The position numbers were made by a program, and so were the translations under genes. From Neospora caninum Liverpool (Eukaryota > Apicomplexa > Conoidasida > Eucoccidiorida > Sarcocystidae), in the NCBI RefSeq assembly GCF_000208865.1, contig NC_018391.1, positions 2,425,014 through 2,489,013 on the forward strand: a DNA stretch of 64,000 bases, read 5' to 3'. Shown in pieces: positions 1-13,775 of this stretch. The notes below the pieces were generated by a model, which was not told the DNA's origin, did not search any database, and was given only the letters and a program-made list of their open reading frames with translations. Numbering within the stretch: the first letter of the stretch is position 1; each line of letters opens with the position of its first letter.

Positions 1-40
1 TGCAGTGTCACACTGTTGACGGAACTTCTTTCTTTTCCAG

Positions 41-70
41 GGTGAAGCCGGAGCTCCTCTCAACAACTAA
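41..70 (+). CDS. Last exon fragment of an upstream gene (partial)
   Basis: A pyrimidine-rich tract ending in CAG at 38-40 looks like a splice acceptor. It is followed by an open stretch of nine codons (GEAGAPLNN) and TAA at 68-70. The remainder of the gene would lie before the window. The reading phase cannot be checked because the preceding exon is missing, so this is a weak call based on the acceptor and the short open frame only. No function can be suggested. Confidence 0.3.
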   Translation, partial: GEAGAPLNN

Positions 71-2050
71 GACCTGAAGAGACACCTGAGATGTACAGAT
101 GTGTGCTCGCACAGAAGAATGGTCTCCGTGGGTAACTTCCAAAAACAGAGGCGTATCATGCGTCGGCGCATGTCGACTCCTGGCCGACCAGCAACTCCGA
201 CCGGAGGAGCGGCAGCACGCCGCGCAGTGGGTACTGCTGAAGTGGAGCAGAAAAAAAACAGTAACCGAGGATCTTAATGATACATATCTTAGTGATACAT
301 TCGGAGTGTCGTTGGGCTCTAGACCGTTTTGGGAAAAAAGTGGCACATATGCCGCCTCTGCATTGGAAAACCACTGTCAGAATGGAGTGGAGCTCTCTTG
401 CTCGTCGATCAAAAGATATCAGAAGACATGGGGCGCTGATGCATTGTTTGGTGAAGCTAGCCTTCGTGAGAGCTCAATTGCTCCTTTCTGTGTGCATTGC
501 AGCCTCTTTTTTTCGATGACCGTCTACCCCAGAGTGTTAGCTTTGTCTGGTGTGGTCTTCGGTGGTTGCCGAGCCTGGTTGTGTAGATGGCACCGTAAAT
601 GCCTCTCCCGTCAGACTGGTTTCTCTGATCTGGCTACAACTAAAAATGCCGCTTTCTAGTTCTGATTCAAACACGGTCCCACGGAGCACAAACCTGTTCA
701 ACAGGCCTGCGGTGCCCGACGACGGTCAGCATTTGCAGATGCCGTATTGATTGTGCGCAGGCTGAATTGTGAAGTCACGATACAGTCAGACCTCAGAACT
801 ACAGACATTTTGGAATACGGTCAAGCGACAAAAGAGAGAAAGCTGTTTCGTACTGAGAGTTTGCCCACTGCGCGACGCCCATATAAGCCAGTTTTAAAAT
901 CGTGTCTTGTGGTGTGTGGACACATGGCCGATTGGCAATCCGTGGCGTGCACCCCGCCGGAGAGTTCCTTGGCATTTCCACATAACGGAAACATGGGAGA
1001 TGAGAGGATCACCTTACTCCTTATGGCAGTGTAGAGAAGAAATGGGCGAGCCTCTATTGTTGGTTTCCTAGACGCACATACAAGTTGGCCGTAAGAGAAA
1101 GTCCCTTGTCGTTTCTGCCACATGCATGTGCAAACCAATTCCTCGCAAACATCGCCGCGAGCGCGTGACGGAGGCGGGAGGAACGGAACAGCATGCCGAG
1201 TCCAGCTCTCTGGGGGGCGACAGGAAGAAAGAGGAACAGTAGGAAGTGTGGACGGAAGGACCTTTTGAATGCGAAGAGAAAGCATAATTACTGACTTTTT
1301 CCCACTAAAATCTCGAATCGGTTCATCTACAAGTGCGGCGAGGTCGCCCATTTACCTGCTTCTTGGTGTATCCCGCTCGCTGACCGTGTAGGTGACACGC
1401 GCTTGTCTTTGAACGTCCCGGTAAACCTACATACACACATGGACCCGATTAATTTTTTGTGTGTGCATATGGTGTGGCTCCGTGCTGTAGCGCACTCTCG
1501 TCTTCCGGCTAATTTCCAGGTTTCTTCCCCAGGTTTTCTCCCATTTCTTTCGTCCACATCCTGAGCGCATGTCGACGGCCGCACGACTTCTCGCGCCCTC
1601 CACAGTCCAGGACGCCACAGGTTTCGCTTTGCAATTTGCTATTAAGGCGACGAGTACGAGTTCCTGTAAGCCTTCTTCTTCCTCTTCGTTTCGAGCGGGG
1701 ACTCTGAAGAGACACTTGTCATCCACCTCTCCACGTTTTGGGGGGAAACATCCGTCTTCTAGCCACACAGCGGCGTGAAGACAACGGCTCGAGGCTGGCC
1801 GCATCTCACATGATTGCCTGTGTTTTTTGTCCATTCTTTGTTTCCTTCTTCTCCTCTTTGCCAGCCTCCTTTTTCCTCCCGCTCTTTTACGTCTCGGGAA
1901 GTGAGAGATGCTCGTGAGACTTCATCGATTTCGCTTGGAGCGGGACGTCCCAACAGGGAAGTTGGCAGGCAACCAGACCGCAAACATCTCTGGTGACGGG
2001 ACCGCCATTTAGAGTGCTGTCTTCCCTCACTTTCCTTGTCTTCTAGAAGG
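71..2050. other. Intergenic / 5' region, no convincing gene
   Basis: Open frames here overlap on both strands, are short and lack protein-like composition or good splice partners. The 3' part (about 1.6-2.05 kb) is pyrimidine-rich and ends in a good acceptor (TTCTAG at 2041-2046) just before the ATG at 2051. It therefore probably holds the promoter, 5' leader and perhaps a leader intron of the next gene. Confidence 0.4.
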
Positions 2051-5000
2051 ATGTTTGAGGACATATCTCCGTGGCCCTCGCCTCCCACCTTCTCTGAAGG
2101 CGACTCCACATATGGACCGCCTCGAAGAACGTCCGCGCTGCCCTCGGGGCTTCAGTTTTCTCCTCTCCTGTCTCCTTCCTCAGCTCCGCTTCCTCACTCT
2201 CTGGCGACTCTAACGGGCTCAATCACGAGCGGCTTCCCTGCGCAATCTGTCTTTTCGGGGACAGGTGCGGGGCCCGAAAGAAACAACCCGCAGTGCGTTT
2301 CGAGCAGACAGAGACTCCATGAACTGAAGGAGCTCGAACTGCTTCAGCGGCAGGAGAAAATTCAGCGCCAGTTGGCGCTCTTTCAAGAGGCTCAGAGGCA
2401 AAGAGACGCAGCGGCCGAGAAGGGCGGACTCGAGCAGGAAACTGTGCTGCTGGGCAGAAACAGAACCACTCAGAACAGCCACTGCAGAGCGGCAGACTTG
2501 GAGAAGAAACGGAAACAAGGAGCCGCTGCCCGTGCACCACGCGGAGGAAGTGAAGCTGGACACTCAGATGATCCTGTTCATGACGGAGACTGCCACAGGC
2601 CAGGTTCTGCCTCTAGAGAGAAAGAAAGCAACGTTAGAGTCGACATCTATGGAGACCGACAACCGTTGAAAGCCGTACAAGACCCGAGTCATGACAGGCG
2701 CTGCTGTGCAGGGGGGCGTTTGCCGCTGCCGACGCGTGGCTCAGGCTTTGGAGAGTCGATGCGGGGGAAACCTGGAGACGCAACACAAAGTATCTCTCCT
2801 GGTAGGGCCGGAGAGGAGCCTGCTCATGAAAAGAGGGAAGCTGAGAATTTACAGCCTCGAAGCGACGCCTGGAACAGGTGAGGGGTTTTCCTCCGGCCGC
2901 GGCTGACGTATTCGTGAGTCACTGTGCAGATCTCCGCGCCGAGTCTATCCTTTCTGTTTCGTTTCTTTCTCGTTCTTCGGCGCTGGAGAAGTCTTTTTTC
3001 TGTGCTTCCTCACCACTCTGGGCCTGCATCTTCCGTCCGTTTTTCTGGCGCGAAATGTGCACTAGATCAGCGTCCCTGCCACAGTCGATAGAAGGAAACG
3101 CGAGGGACGATTTCATGGGGACGAGTCGCACTTCATCAGCCAGACGGAGACGGGTCTGCTGCCGTGCTTCTCTTTGCTCTTTTCGCCTGTGCAGGCTCCC
3201 ATCCGGGCACTTCCCGTCTTTGTTGGATTCCCTGAGCGAAGACCCGCTGTCGCTGTCGCACCTCTGCGGCAACACTTCGTCTCTCTTCCTCTCGTCTTCC
3301 TCGCTTTCTCTCGGGTTTCTGGCGTCTTCCCGGGGTGCGCCCTCGGACGCAGAGGCAGGGCCGTGTCTCCCCTCGTCGCCTGGCGCGTTTTCCCCTCAGA
3401 GGCCGGAATCTGTGTTTTCCTTTTCCTTCTCTCCGCCTCAAACCCAGTCGACTCGCTCGCCGACGCTTCTCCAGTGCGAGTGGGGCGCCACGGATCCGCA
3501 GCACCTGTCTCCCTCACTGCCGGGCCGCCCCGCTGGTGAGCCGCCCAAGCAGGCCGAAGGGAAGTCGCGCACGGCGAGAAGGAGTTTCAGCTGTCGCGAG
3601 GGACTGTCAGCTGACGCGAAAACAGACGCAGAAGGCCGCCGGCGCAGCTCCAGCGCAACGCCCGGAGTGTCCAGCCCAGGGGCCATGATTTTCGAGTTGA
3701 GTGCGCGAGCAATTGACGAGAGAGAGACACCGCGGAGCGAAGGCGGACGCCCCCCCAGCTACATTCTGCCGTCTCCTCAAGCGCGGGATATCTGTCCCCC
3801 GCACAAACACCTGGCTCAGCAGCTGAAACTGCGGGAACGAAAGCAGCAAGAAAGGCTTCAGCGCCTCCAGCGGCAGCAGCTGAGAGAAGACGCGAGAAAG
3901 CGGTTGAATCAGGCCCGCGGAAAGTGCCAAAAGGCCCAAGAAACCTCACGTCAAAAAGTGCCCGTCGCCCTCTCCGGGGGAGATGTGCTTCCCACAGCTT
4001 CGGGGACAGCCCCACGCGCTTCCACGGCGGCTGCGGCGCCAGGTCGCGGGAAGGAGACACCCGTCCCAGCCAAGGGCGCGTTGCTTTCACTGTCTGCGCA
4101 CGCATCTGCGAAAGCTTCCGTCCGGAGGCTTTCAGAGCGAGCGAGCGAAAAACATGCGAAGGCGGGAGGCCTGTCGCCATCGCCAACTCGGGAGGCTCGT
4201 GAAGAATCGATTTCTCGGGAGGCAACGGCCAAGTCTGTGGGGCCCAAGACTGGGGCGATCCGCAGAAGTCTCCAGGAGGGACTGCCTCACTCGCAAGCAG
4301 CAGCATCTTTGAAGGCGCGGCATAAAGCGGATTTCGCCCTGGGCGAAGCGACAGTCATTGTGCCACTGGGGACGCCTGGTGTGGCAAGCGTTGCAGCCAA
4401 TGCGCCACGAAGAAAGAGTGCTGAGGGCAAGGCGAGAAAGAGTGGAATCCGAGTCCCCTGCGCTTCTCATCCACTTCATCCGGAGGCGACGCGCTCAGAG
4501 GACAAAAAAGACTCACGTTCCAGAGGCCGAGACGACGCCGCCACAGCTTTGGGCTCCGGGTCTCTGACGGAAGGGACTGGGTCGGCAAGAAAAGACTGTT
4601 TGACGGGAAAGAGTCGAGAAGGAAAAGTGTTGGCGGCGGCACCTCCCGCCTCTCCGATTCGCCTCTGTTTTGCGCAGGCGAAAGTCTCTTCCACGCGGAT
4701 CGGAGGAAAAGGAGAAGGCAAAGCAGAAGCAAAGAGAGAGCGCGGGACTGCTCTGGTGGTCTGCGGCGAGGGCCTGCGACGCCCCAAGGGGCCGCACGCG
4801 GGAGGGAAAGGGACCATCGAGGATCGATTCCGTGCAGAAACGGAAGACAGTGGTCGAACTGCTCAGGCAAGAAACGCGTCGACTGAGGATGACGGCGATA
4901 GGCTGCGTCAGATTCTCCAGAAACTCCGCACCCGCCTTCTGGAGAGACAAGAGTACAGGGACGGTCGTCGCCCAAGTGTGGAAGTTAAGGGCGGCGGAAA

Positions 5001-8000
5001 GCGCATGCCGGTGCCTGGAGACAAAGAAGGGCGAAAGCCAAGGAAAGTCGCCGGTCTTGAAGATCGAGACGACGTGCCTCGCGAAGACGCTGGACAGCCG
5101 GACTACTGTTCACGCCGCCGAACGTCTCCGATTTCCGATTCTGGAGGAGGCGGGGCCGGAAAAGAAGAACAGCGTCTGACCTCGGTTGCCGAGCGTAGAC
5201 AGCGCGTGCGGACCCAGCCAGAACCGATCTACGGCGAAAAGAAAGTGACGGAACGACCGACAGGCCACACTCGTCGACAGAGACGGGAGATCGATGAACC
5301 GGCGCGCAGCGTTCGGACACGAAGCAGCGCAGATTCCCGCGACACGTGGGCGAGGAGCGCCACCAGCGGCGAGAGCGACAGCAGTGGGTGGAGCATTGTG
5401 GAGCGCCTTCGGCGGATTCTTCGAGTCGCAGGAAAGGAGACGAGAAACGCAGAGACAGGGGAGTCTTCGACACCCGCTCGGCAAAGAGGACGGCGGGACA
5501 GCAAACGAGGACCGAGTGTCAGCAGCAGTGGCACGAGTGTTACAGCAACGAGCGGCAGCCGAAGACGCCGGCGAGGCCGGAGCGGAAGACGTGAGGCGAG
5601 GCGTCTTCTAAGGAACGCACTCTGGCCGGAGAAGCATGAGGTGAGGTTGATGAGAGTTCGTCAGCCTGCGAAGTGCGGTGCCCCCGCCAACAGCCGGAAG
5701 GCCAGCTCTCGTAGCAGCCAGCTGAAGCTTCTCCAATTGAGCAGCCCAGGCAGCGCTGTCCCGCGAGAGACGACATTCCGGTTACAAGAGAGAGATGAAG
5801 TCCTAGCGTTTGTGTTACGGTGAAGCTGCAGCTGGTTTCACAGCAAGTTGGCGCAGACGCAGACGGAGTTTGCAGACAGGGACAGAGGTAGTGTGGGCTC
5901 GGCATCTCGCGGTGTCTGGGGCTGCGAGCAGTGGCACGTAGTTGAGAAGGAAGAGAGCGCAGGGTTCCAGGAATTGAAGACAACACAGGACATGGAGACA
6001 CTCGTGCGTGAACAGAAAAAAGAAAATAGGGGGAAAGAGGCCGCGTTCTGTAGCGGCTGGGAGGGCAGTTGCTTCAGCGCGCGATTTGACCCGCAGGAGG
6101 GCCGGGTCTAGGCCAGAGGGATTTAGAGCAGTACCCTCTGGTCAGTTCGCCTCTTCCCTCGGCGGTGGTCGTAACCCGTAGTTTTCAGCTCAAAAGAAAC
6201 CAAAGTAGCTGACGATTGCAAGTTATTTTTGTTAAACTTAGCTACTGAGACTGCTCTTCCCGGGTCTGCCACTGCATTTTCTGAAGTTTCCTCATTTCCG
6301 CTTCCGGTCATTCTCTTGGTTCGTCGCGCTGCCCCGAAAGATGTCCGTTCTTCTCCGTCTTTTTTCCGGCTCTCTGTCTGTCAGACTTCTCGTCTTGCGC
6401 TTGCGGAGCGGCGCACGTCGTGTCGGCCACGTTGGCGTTCGTCATCCTCGTCTGTGTCTTCGGATACCTCCAGCGCTTCGCGTCGGCAGTTGTCTTCTCT
6501 CTCTTCTCGCGCTTCGTCTGTCTCTGCGCCCGCGTCGACTAGCTCGCGGGCTTCGCCTCTGGCGGCAAGCTTCGCCAGCAGCACCAGCAGCGGATCGTCG
6601 CCTTCTCTCATCACCAAATGGCTCCACTACTCTGCGGCGCTTCTCCAGAGCCAGGGAAGTTTAGCCGGCAGCGGGAGCGCGTGGGCATCGCCTGAACAGG
6701 CTTCGTCTCGTCCTGGAGCCGAATCTCAACGGACCCGGAGAGACGCAGGCAGAGGCCGTGCGTTGCTTTCAAGGCCCGAGCGGGGAAAAGAGACCCTTCG
6801 CGCGCAGCGAGAAGACGAAAGGGGAGCAACGCAAGATAAAGAGGGGGTAAGGACAGGAGGCGCTCATTCGAGCTCTCCTCACAGACCTTGTGGTACCAAG
6901 ATATCGGTGGGTAGGGCGCATGTGGTGGCGAGTCCAGGAAGAACGAGGCGAGCCGGAGAGAAGACAAGCTACAATCCACTCACAGAGGACCCTGAAGAAG
7001 TCGTGCGCCGCATCAAGAAGCGCCTGGGGCTTCCGGTTTCCCCCAGACGAGACGCTTCCCGTCCCTCGTCAGTCCAGTCCTCGCCGTCCCATGCCTCCTG
7101 TTCTCCCGGCGGAAAACGTCGACTGAAACGCGAGGGGAGGAACGAGGACGCGACGGCGAGGGCCCGTAGAGCGTGTGTGCGTCTCGCTGAGGAGCAGGAG
7201 CAAAGACGCTCTCTCGGCACAAGAAACCCACTGTCTCCTGGAAGCGGGAGGTCGAGCATGCTTCGGGAACCTAGCGGCGAGCGCAGGACGGCAGGAAACG
7301 TGCGTCTGAGTGGGGACAAAGGCGCGTCTCTCCGTGTCCACAGCTCCTCGAACGCGCGTGCCTTCGCAGGCAAAGCTTCCTCAGGGAGAAACGGGGACTC
7401 TCAGACTCCCTCGCGAAAGTGGCAGCCGCTCTCCAGTCTTTCCCTCTCTCTTTCTTCTTCGTCTCTGCCGGACTCGCCTTCGAGGGGAGACGACGCGGGT
7501 GCCCCCGAGAGACGCCAGCGCGGGTGCGAGGACGCCTCTCCAATCGCTGGCCGCCTTGTAGAGGAGGAGAAGTCTCGCGGCCGCGTGCGGCATTCGGGTT
7601 CCGGCCTTTATCTGTCGCGTTCCGCCTCGCCGACGAGGGAGGAGAGGAAAGGAGGAAAGGCAAGGAAGCGGAAAGAGAACGCGGAAGAAAGGCCACAAAT
7701 GACTCGAGTGGAGATCGACGTCAGCATTATTCGGCCAGAAGAGCGAGAAGCGCCCCAGAAGACGGAGGCGAGTCCCAAGACGTCGCCGACCCGTGTCGCT
7801 GGTGGAAGGCTGTCTCTTCCTGAGGAGACGAGGACGGACTTGCCAAAGGATTCATACCAACCGAGCCTGGGGGCAGACTCGTCTCAGCTTCTGTCCTTTT
7901 GTGTCTCTGACGAGGATTCGGGTGAAGAGGAACACAAAGGGACGCGAATGTTGACGAACCCCGGACACAGCGGCGGCAGAGTCTCCTGTAGCTCCCCTGC

Positions 8001-11000
8001 AGATAGGGGACAGAGGAATCCGCTTGAGGAGAGTCCCTCGAAAAGAGGAGAGACACTTCCACCAGAGCGCCTGGCTTCTGTCTCCTGGGTCTCTGGCTGT
8101 GACGACCCGCACGGGCCGCTGCGGATCTCTGCGCTGCTCCATTCTCTCTCACAGTCATCTGGCGAGTCGGCAGCCGTCGGAGGGACTGTCTCTGGTGCCC
8201 AGGCTCCCCAGGAGACAAGGATCGCCTCTCCTCGCGGTCGGGGCTCCAGTGAATCGGCTCAACACAGCGAGGACGCGAAACCGAAATTGGAGGAAGGCGA
8301 CAGGCGAGATGAGAACAACTGGATGGCAAGGACGCAAGAGGGAGCGGGCGAAGACTCGGCGCGGATGTCGGACGATGCAGGGAGGCTCCAGACAAACGCC
8401 TTGCAGAGAGAGTGTAGCAAAGACCATGGCAGTTCATCGCCGCCTCGTGGCGAGGAACGAGACTCGAGAGCTTCGGTGGATCACGGTGAGCGAGCGTCGT
8501 GGGAGGGCGCAGGAGACAAACCTCCCATGAAGACAGAGACGGAACTGTCCGTTTCCTTCGCCCCCATTCTTGAAGAGAAGGAACTGAGTAAAGGTCAAGC
8601 CTGTCTCGCGAAGGCTCCAGAGACCATGGGCCCCGAAACAGGAGAACTCGCTTTGCATGCGTCGGAAACGAAGGCTGTTTCTATTCTTCCGCCAGCCCAC
8701 CGTTCAGGTGCCCCAAGAGATGAATCACAAGAAAGTCGGGAATTGGGATCGACTCTGTCTGCCCAACTCGCGGATATCCAGCAGTTGCAGAGTCTCTTGG
8801 CGGAGGCAGAGGCCCTCGAAAGGTCGCATGTGTCTCTTCTTCTGCGCGACGACGGCGGGATCTCTGAGGAGACGCTGTCTGGGGTCGGAAGGGGAAGGGG
8901 GCTGGTGAGCAGCGACCGGCGTGAGTCCCGAGAAGAGACCTCCGAGCCTGGGAATTGGACAGTCGTGCGCGAGGCCCATCACGGCGCCCCACAGGACGCC
9001 CCAGAAGAAAAACCGAGGTTGTCTGTCCACATCTGCCCCGCGGATGTGTCCAGGAAGGATGGACCACATCCGGACGCGCCGGGAGAGGGAAGCGGTGGCG
9101 GAGGGCCTTTTTCTTCTGCGGAGAGTGCGGGGCGTGGTGAGGAAGAGAGCGTAGACGAGGCGCTGAGAGAGCGAGGAGTCGAGAGACAGGACAGGGACCG
9201 AAGACAGACAGGGAGGGAAGGCGGGGTGGTACTGAGAGATCAAGAGAGAGAACACGAGAGCAGCAGGAAAGAGGATTCACGCTTGGAAGGCCAGTCTGTG
9301 GCGCCGACATTCGATGCTGCACAAGGTCAAGAAGCGACGCGATTGCCCGTCGAGGGGAACGAGCGAAGCGCGACCGTTTCGACAGAGACTGAAAGGTGCT
9401 TGACGGAGAGAAGCACTTGCGTGCGCTTGGGTGCACGTGAGTCGAGAGACATTATCCCGGTCGCCTCGCACGAGCGAAACAAACAGCCAGCGGAGGACAG
9501 CAAAGAGAAAGAGGAAGGAACCGATGCAGACGAGGGCGAGAACGCACGGTTCGTCTTGCTTAATCTTTCCCGTTCGCTCACTCCTTCCCCGAGTGTCGCG
9601 CCGCTTGGCCGGTCTGCTCTCGCTGCAGGACGCGAAGGCCAAGAGAGACAGCAGTCGGAGGGAGAACTCGCTCTGCCCAATGCTGGCTCGATCTCCCCTG
9701 CCAAGGCTCCTGCCGGCTGCTTGCCTAGTGTGTGTGCACCCGCGGACGAAAATCTTCCCTTGGCACTAGCTGAGATGGCCATGAGTTGCGTTGCTGGCAG
9801 AGAATTTTTTTCCGGTGACAGACAGAGCGACGTCGCACCGCAGTTTGCGGGGCGGTCCTTTGACGCGCGGGGCCTAGGAGAAGCCGGAGACTCGACAATG
9901 CGTCAGGTTTCGGCTGCGGAGACGGCATGCAGAGAAGAGACCACGAACCCGATCTGGGCGCCTGCTGCGAGTGTGCAGGCAGAGCGCCTTGGCGAGCTGT
10001 CGCAACCGACAGGTGAAGAGAGAGAGCGGCATCGCGAAGGCGAAGCGGAGGGAAAAAGTGGACAAGCGCCGCGCGAGAGCGAACACGGCGATGCAGGTGG
10101 TCGCCGTGGCGATCCGCAGAGGGCGGCGTCTCCTCAGTCGCTCTTGCCAATGCTCACGAATCTTCTTCAAAAGCAGCAGCCTCTGCTTCAGAGCTTGCTG
10201 GAGCACTTACAGACTCAGCAGGACCACGGAAACTGTGGAAGAGATGAAAAGGCTTTGGAAACGAACACTGTTCAGAGTTGCGAAATTCCGAAGACGTCCC
10301 AAGCAGATTCGTCTGACGCCGTCCACAGATCTCCGGGCTCGCCTTGGAAAGTTTCCAATCAGGCCTGTAACCTGCAGGGGGGCGGGATCCCCCACATTCT
10401 CAGTCTGAGGGAGAACACCCTATCGCTTCCGCTGGGTTACCCCCCTTTTTTTGTCATGCAGTCTTCGCCCTCAGGGGTGTGTATCCACCTTGGAGGGACT
10501 GCTGGAGAATCCGCTCACAGGGAGAACGCGTTGTTTGAAGAACAGCGAAACCATCAAAGCGGCGTCGGACAGCAAGAGACTGAACTGGTTGCTGCACTGA
10601 CTCACCACGTGGTGCGAGACGTTTCAGAAGGGACAGAAGACTGTTCGGCAGAGAGCTTCAGCGACGGAACGCACGAGGAACGCCCATCTTCTTGCCTGAA
10701 AAAGGGAAGCGAAAAAGGTTCTGCGACGTGGAGAGAGCTGGAAGAACAGCGGCAGGCGGGGCTAGATGAGGGGCTAGATGAGGGGGTGCAAGAAGGGATG
10801 ACCACACAGCCGGAAGCGCTAGGGGGACAGAGAAAGAGACATCGTGTGTCCCTCGACGGAGAGCACCAAGGACAGTCGTCTAGCGCGAGACAGTACCCCG
10901 ACGAGAGCAGTAACGCTGAGCAGAGAAATAACGCGAACGAGAAGGCAGCGTCGGCGGAAGAGACAGAGGTGGAACAGCTCCTAAAGTGCGTTGGGGTGCT

Positions 11001-11649
11001 ACGGACCCTATTGAGCTCTGGAGTGTTGAGGAAGGGAACCACGAGGGCGATGGAGGCAGGTTTCAGTGAGTATGATGACACACTGCAGAGAGGGACTGGC
11101 TACTACGAGCGCTCTGCTCAGTCGCCTCGATTCAGTGCTCTCGGGGACTTGGAACGAGGAGAGGAGCGATACGAAAAAGCGCCGTTTCCTGCGGGCGGAA
11201 GCGGCTCAGAAAGGAAGGGAATCGGCAGAACGGCAAGGCGGACCCGGGGAATGTTGAGGGCCAGAGAATCCAGCAGCCCCCGCACGGTGGAGCGTCGAAA
11301 ATGGGCCGCAGAGGATCCTCTTCTGAAGAGGGAAGAAGGTTGCCGACTAGGGGCTCTTTTGGAAGCGAGAACGGAGAACCTCGACAGAAATTTCGTTTCC
11401 AGTCTTCTGTTACCGGGGGGGACACCAGCGACAGACGACGTGGAAGAGAGAGAGCTCATGGAGTTCATACGCCAAGTGAAGCGATCGGAGGGACGGAACA
11501 CCCACCGTTGGATCCGCAGTGGATGCAAGAGTGCGAACGACGGTATCAGCCAGGACCGCTGGAAGTCTTGGGGGGGAGAAGAAGCCTATCATGAGCAGAG
11601 ACGAAGACTCCACGCATTCGTGCTGCGAGAGTTAGACGGCGAAGATTAG
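2051..11649 (+). CDS. Very large disordered Ser/Arg/Glu-rich protein, three exons
   Basis: Proposed exons are 2051-2877, 3195-5640 and 6385-11649, giving about 2,845 residues and stop TAG. Donors CAG|GTGAGG and GAG|GTGAGG and acceptors TGTGCAG and CTGTCAG are good, and the phase agrees at both junctions (2, then 0). This is why I join what otherwise look like three open frames. The ATG at 2051 has A at -3 and follows an acceptor-like TTCTAG, so a leader intron is possible. Exon 1 has a Q/R/E/L-rich predicted coiled coil (about residues 85-125), and exon 2 has a similar one starting near 3800. The rest is low-complexity, highly charged and probably disordered. A few denser hydrophobic islands lie near 10380-10500 and at the C-terminus. 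No known domain was recognised and no function is proposed. Such proteins are common in coccidians. Confidence 0.7.
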
Positions 11650-11863
11650 GCGACCAAAGAGCGGTCGAAGGGAAAGAGACGATACAAACCTGAGACGAGC
11701 CAGAGTGGCGCTTGAGACACTCGTGAGGGATTGCGGGAGGTTGATGGCGCACGCCGCGGCACAAGAGTGGAAGCTTGGCTGAGAAACAGAGTAGCACAGG
11801 TTTTACCCAGACGAGTACGAGTTCTCCTCTTTCACGCAGCTGAGTGAATCTTCCAGTTAAGCG

Positions 11864-11894
<31 letters not shown>

Positions 11895-13775
11895 GACTAT
11901 ACATCGATACTTTGCCTCTGTATTGGTGGATTCGGCTTCCCAGAGGGATCCGCCCCTTAGCTCCCAGGATGTAAATCCCCTTGGTGCTACTAGGGTGTCA
12001 AGATATCTTTATCGCACTGTTCCGTCTTTTCGGCTGGGTGTCTAACGCGGGGTTCTAGGAAAAACACGCCATCTTGTCGGTGCGGTTCAGCCGTTCTCGA
12101 ATTTTTTTTTAACCTTTTCAAAGCGGGTATGCCTTGTTCTTCGAGTAATGCTTTTTTCGCAGTTCCACGCTTTCTACACACGGATCTGTAGCCTTGTCAA
12201 GCGACTGAAGACTGATAATCGCTTGTAGTGCCGTTGCTACTAGAAGGGAACGGAGCTGTACACATCGCTGACGGTGCTCGCTCACGAGAGAAAAAAAGTG
12301 ATGGGGACGAGGGCTGATGAGATCGTCCTAGTAAAAAACAGACTGACCATATTCTGCTTTTTTCGTATTGCCTGCTAGGTCTAAATAGTATATCAAACCG
12401 ATTCCGACTGAGATTTTGTCATGCCAGAAGAATCTTTGATTTCAACTTCTAGCTAATTCATGACTGCCCATACGTCCACGTGTTCATCTCCATGTGTATA
12501 CCGTGGGTATGCCACTACCGATCGGACGCAGCCATACTCAAGGCGGCTAGACGGTCGAGGTGGTACAGGCTTCCATTTTTCATAAAATCTAAAGACCCTC
12601 TTCTTGGAGGCAAGCAGGAGTAAGGTGAGCCTGTCCCCTAAGTTTAATTCCCGCGTGTCTGCGCTGGGGGATGAGACAGTGGTGCCGTCAACAGATTCCC
12701 CATCTAACAATCGGCAGATTCGAACCGAAATATAATTTTTGTCCGAAGAGCCTGCAAGTACACTGGTACTTCGATAACTCGAATTACGACCTGGAGGAAT
12801 TCGTCAAGGGTTGCCTACAGTGGGAGTCGTTGAACACCCTGATCTGTGTGTCATGCTTCTGACATATATCACCGCCCACTAGCCACGAGTTGTCCACAGG
12901 GCGCAGAGCACCCTACAAACACATTTCCTTTGCATTCGTACAACTGCACTGGTCTTTGTTTCTTCATTTGTGGAAAATGGGAAGCTAGACTCCTCGCGAC
13001 AATGTGTTATCTTACGACATGTATCCTCTGAGGAATAGCCGGCTGAAAGCACTCGGTCGCAGAGTACCACCGATGCTTGTGAGTCAGAACTTTCCATTTT
13101 ACTACTCATTATCCTCGTGCTGCCCACAGGCACGCATATGTTTAACGGTAAATGGGGGCTTTCTTATAGTACTGCTGATGTGGACACATACACACTGGTA
13201 TATGCACAAGCGCCCGAACACAGATGTCTCTTCCGTGGACGGTCTCCTCCCGAAAACGACTGAAGCATACGACGGACTAAGAGACGGGATGACACGCCCG
13301 GTAGCCAAGAATGTCAGCGATTCGTAGGGATTGCATTCCAACAAAAACGTTGTGCGTCTATGGTGAAAATATCCTTGCAACGAATCATCTGCCACAAGCA
13401 GAGAATACGTCCAGTTTCGCCACCACGCCAGCGTCCATTCCGCAGATGCACACACAAGTCCACTCCACGGGCGTGACTTTGTGCATATATACATAAACAT
13501 ATATATATATATATATACGAATAAACAAATTCACGTATCTTGAATGCTGCAGCAGGTGGATTCATTCGTGAACAGCGTTCTCCCAAAATTCCTTGATTTG
13601 TCATGCATCCGCCGCAGCATCTCATGGTTCTTTCCTTTCCTCCCTTCTCCGCCGCCTTACCATTCGTCGCCGAATCGCTTCTTTTAACTTTCGGTTCTAT
13701 CGTATCGTATGTGATATTCGAGCATTAAATACCAGAGCGTTGGTACGTCAACAATTTAGAACTCGAAATGTAGTT
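11650..13775. other. Intergenic region with (TA)n microsatellite
   Basis: This follows the stop of the large disordered-protein gene and precedes the 3' end of the minus-strand SERF-like gene, so it should hold two convergent 3' regions. A (TA)n tract lies at about 11864-11892 and a shorter one at 13499-13519. A 63-codon plus-strand open frame at 12671-12862 has an aromatic-rich composition but no supporting splice or homology evidence. I see no confident gene. Confidence 0.4.

Noticed and set aside
5641..5823. The ends of the two large plus-strand frames both read AFVLR, hinting at tandem paralogues.
   Set aside because: In the preferred splice model the first copy lies in intron sequence, and no wider similarity between the two frames was seen. 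I treat it as chance.
12671..12862. 63-codon aromatic-rich open frame that looked like a domain fragment.
   Set aside because: No family could be named, no splice partner was found, and its length is within chance expectation.
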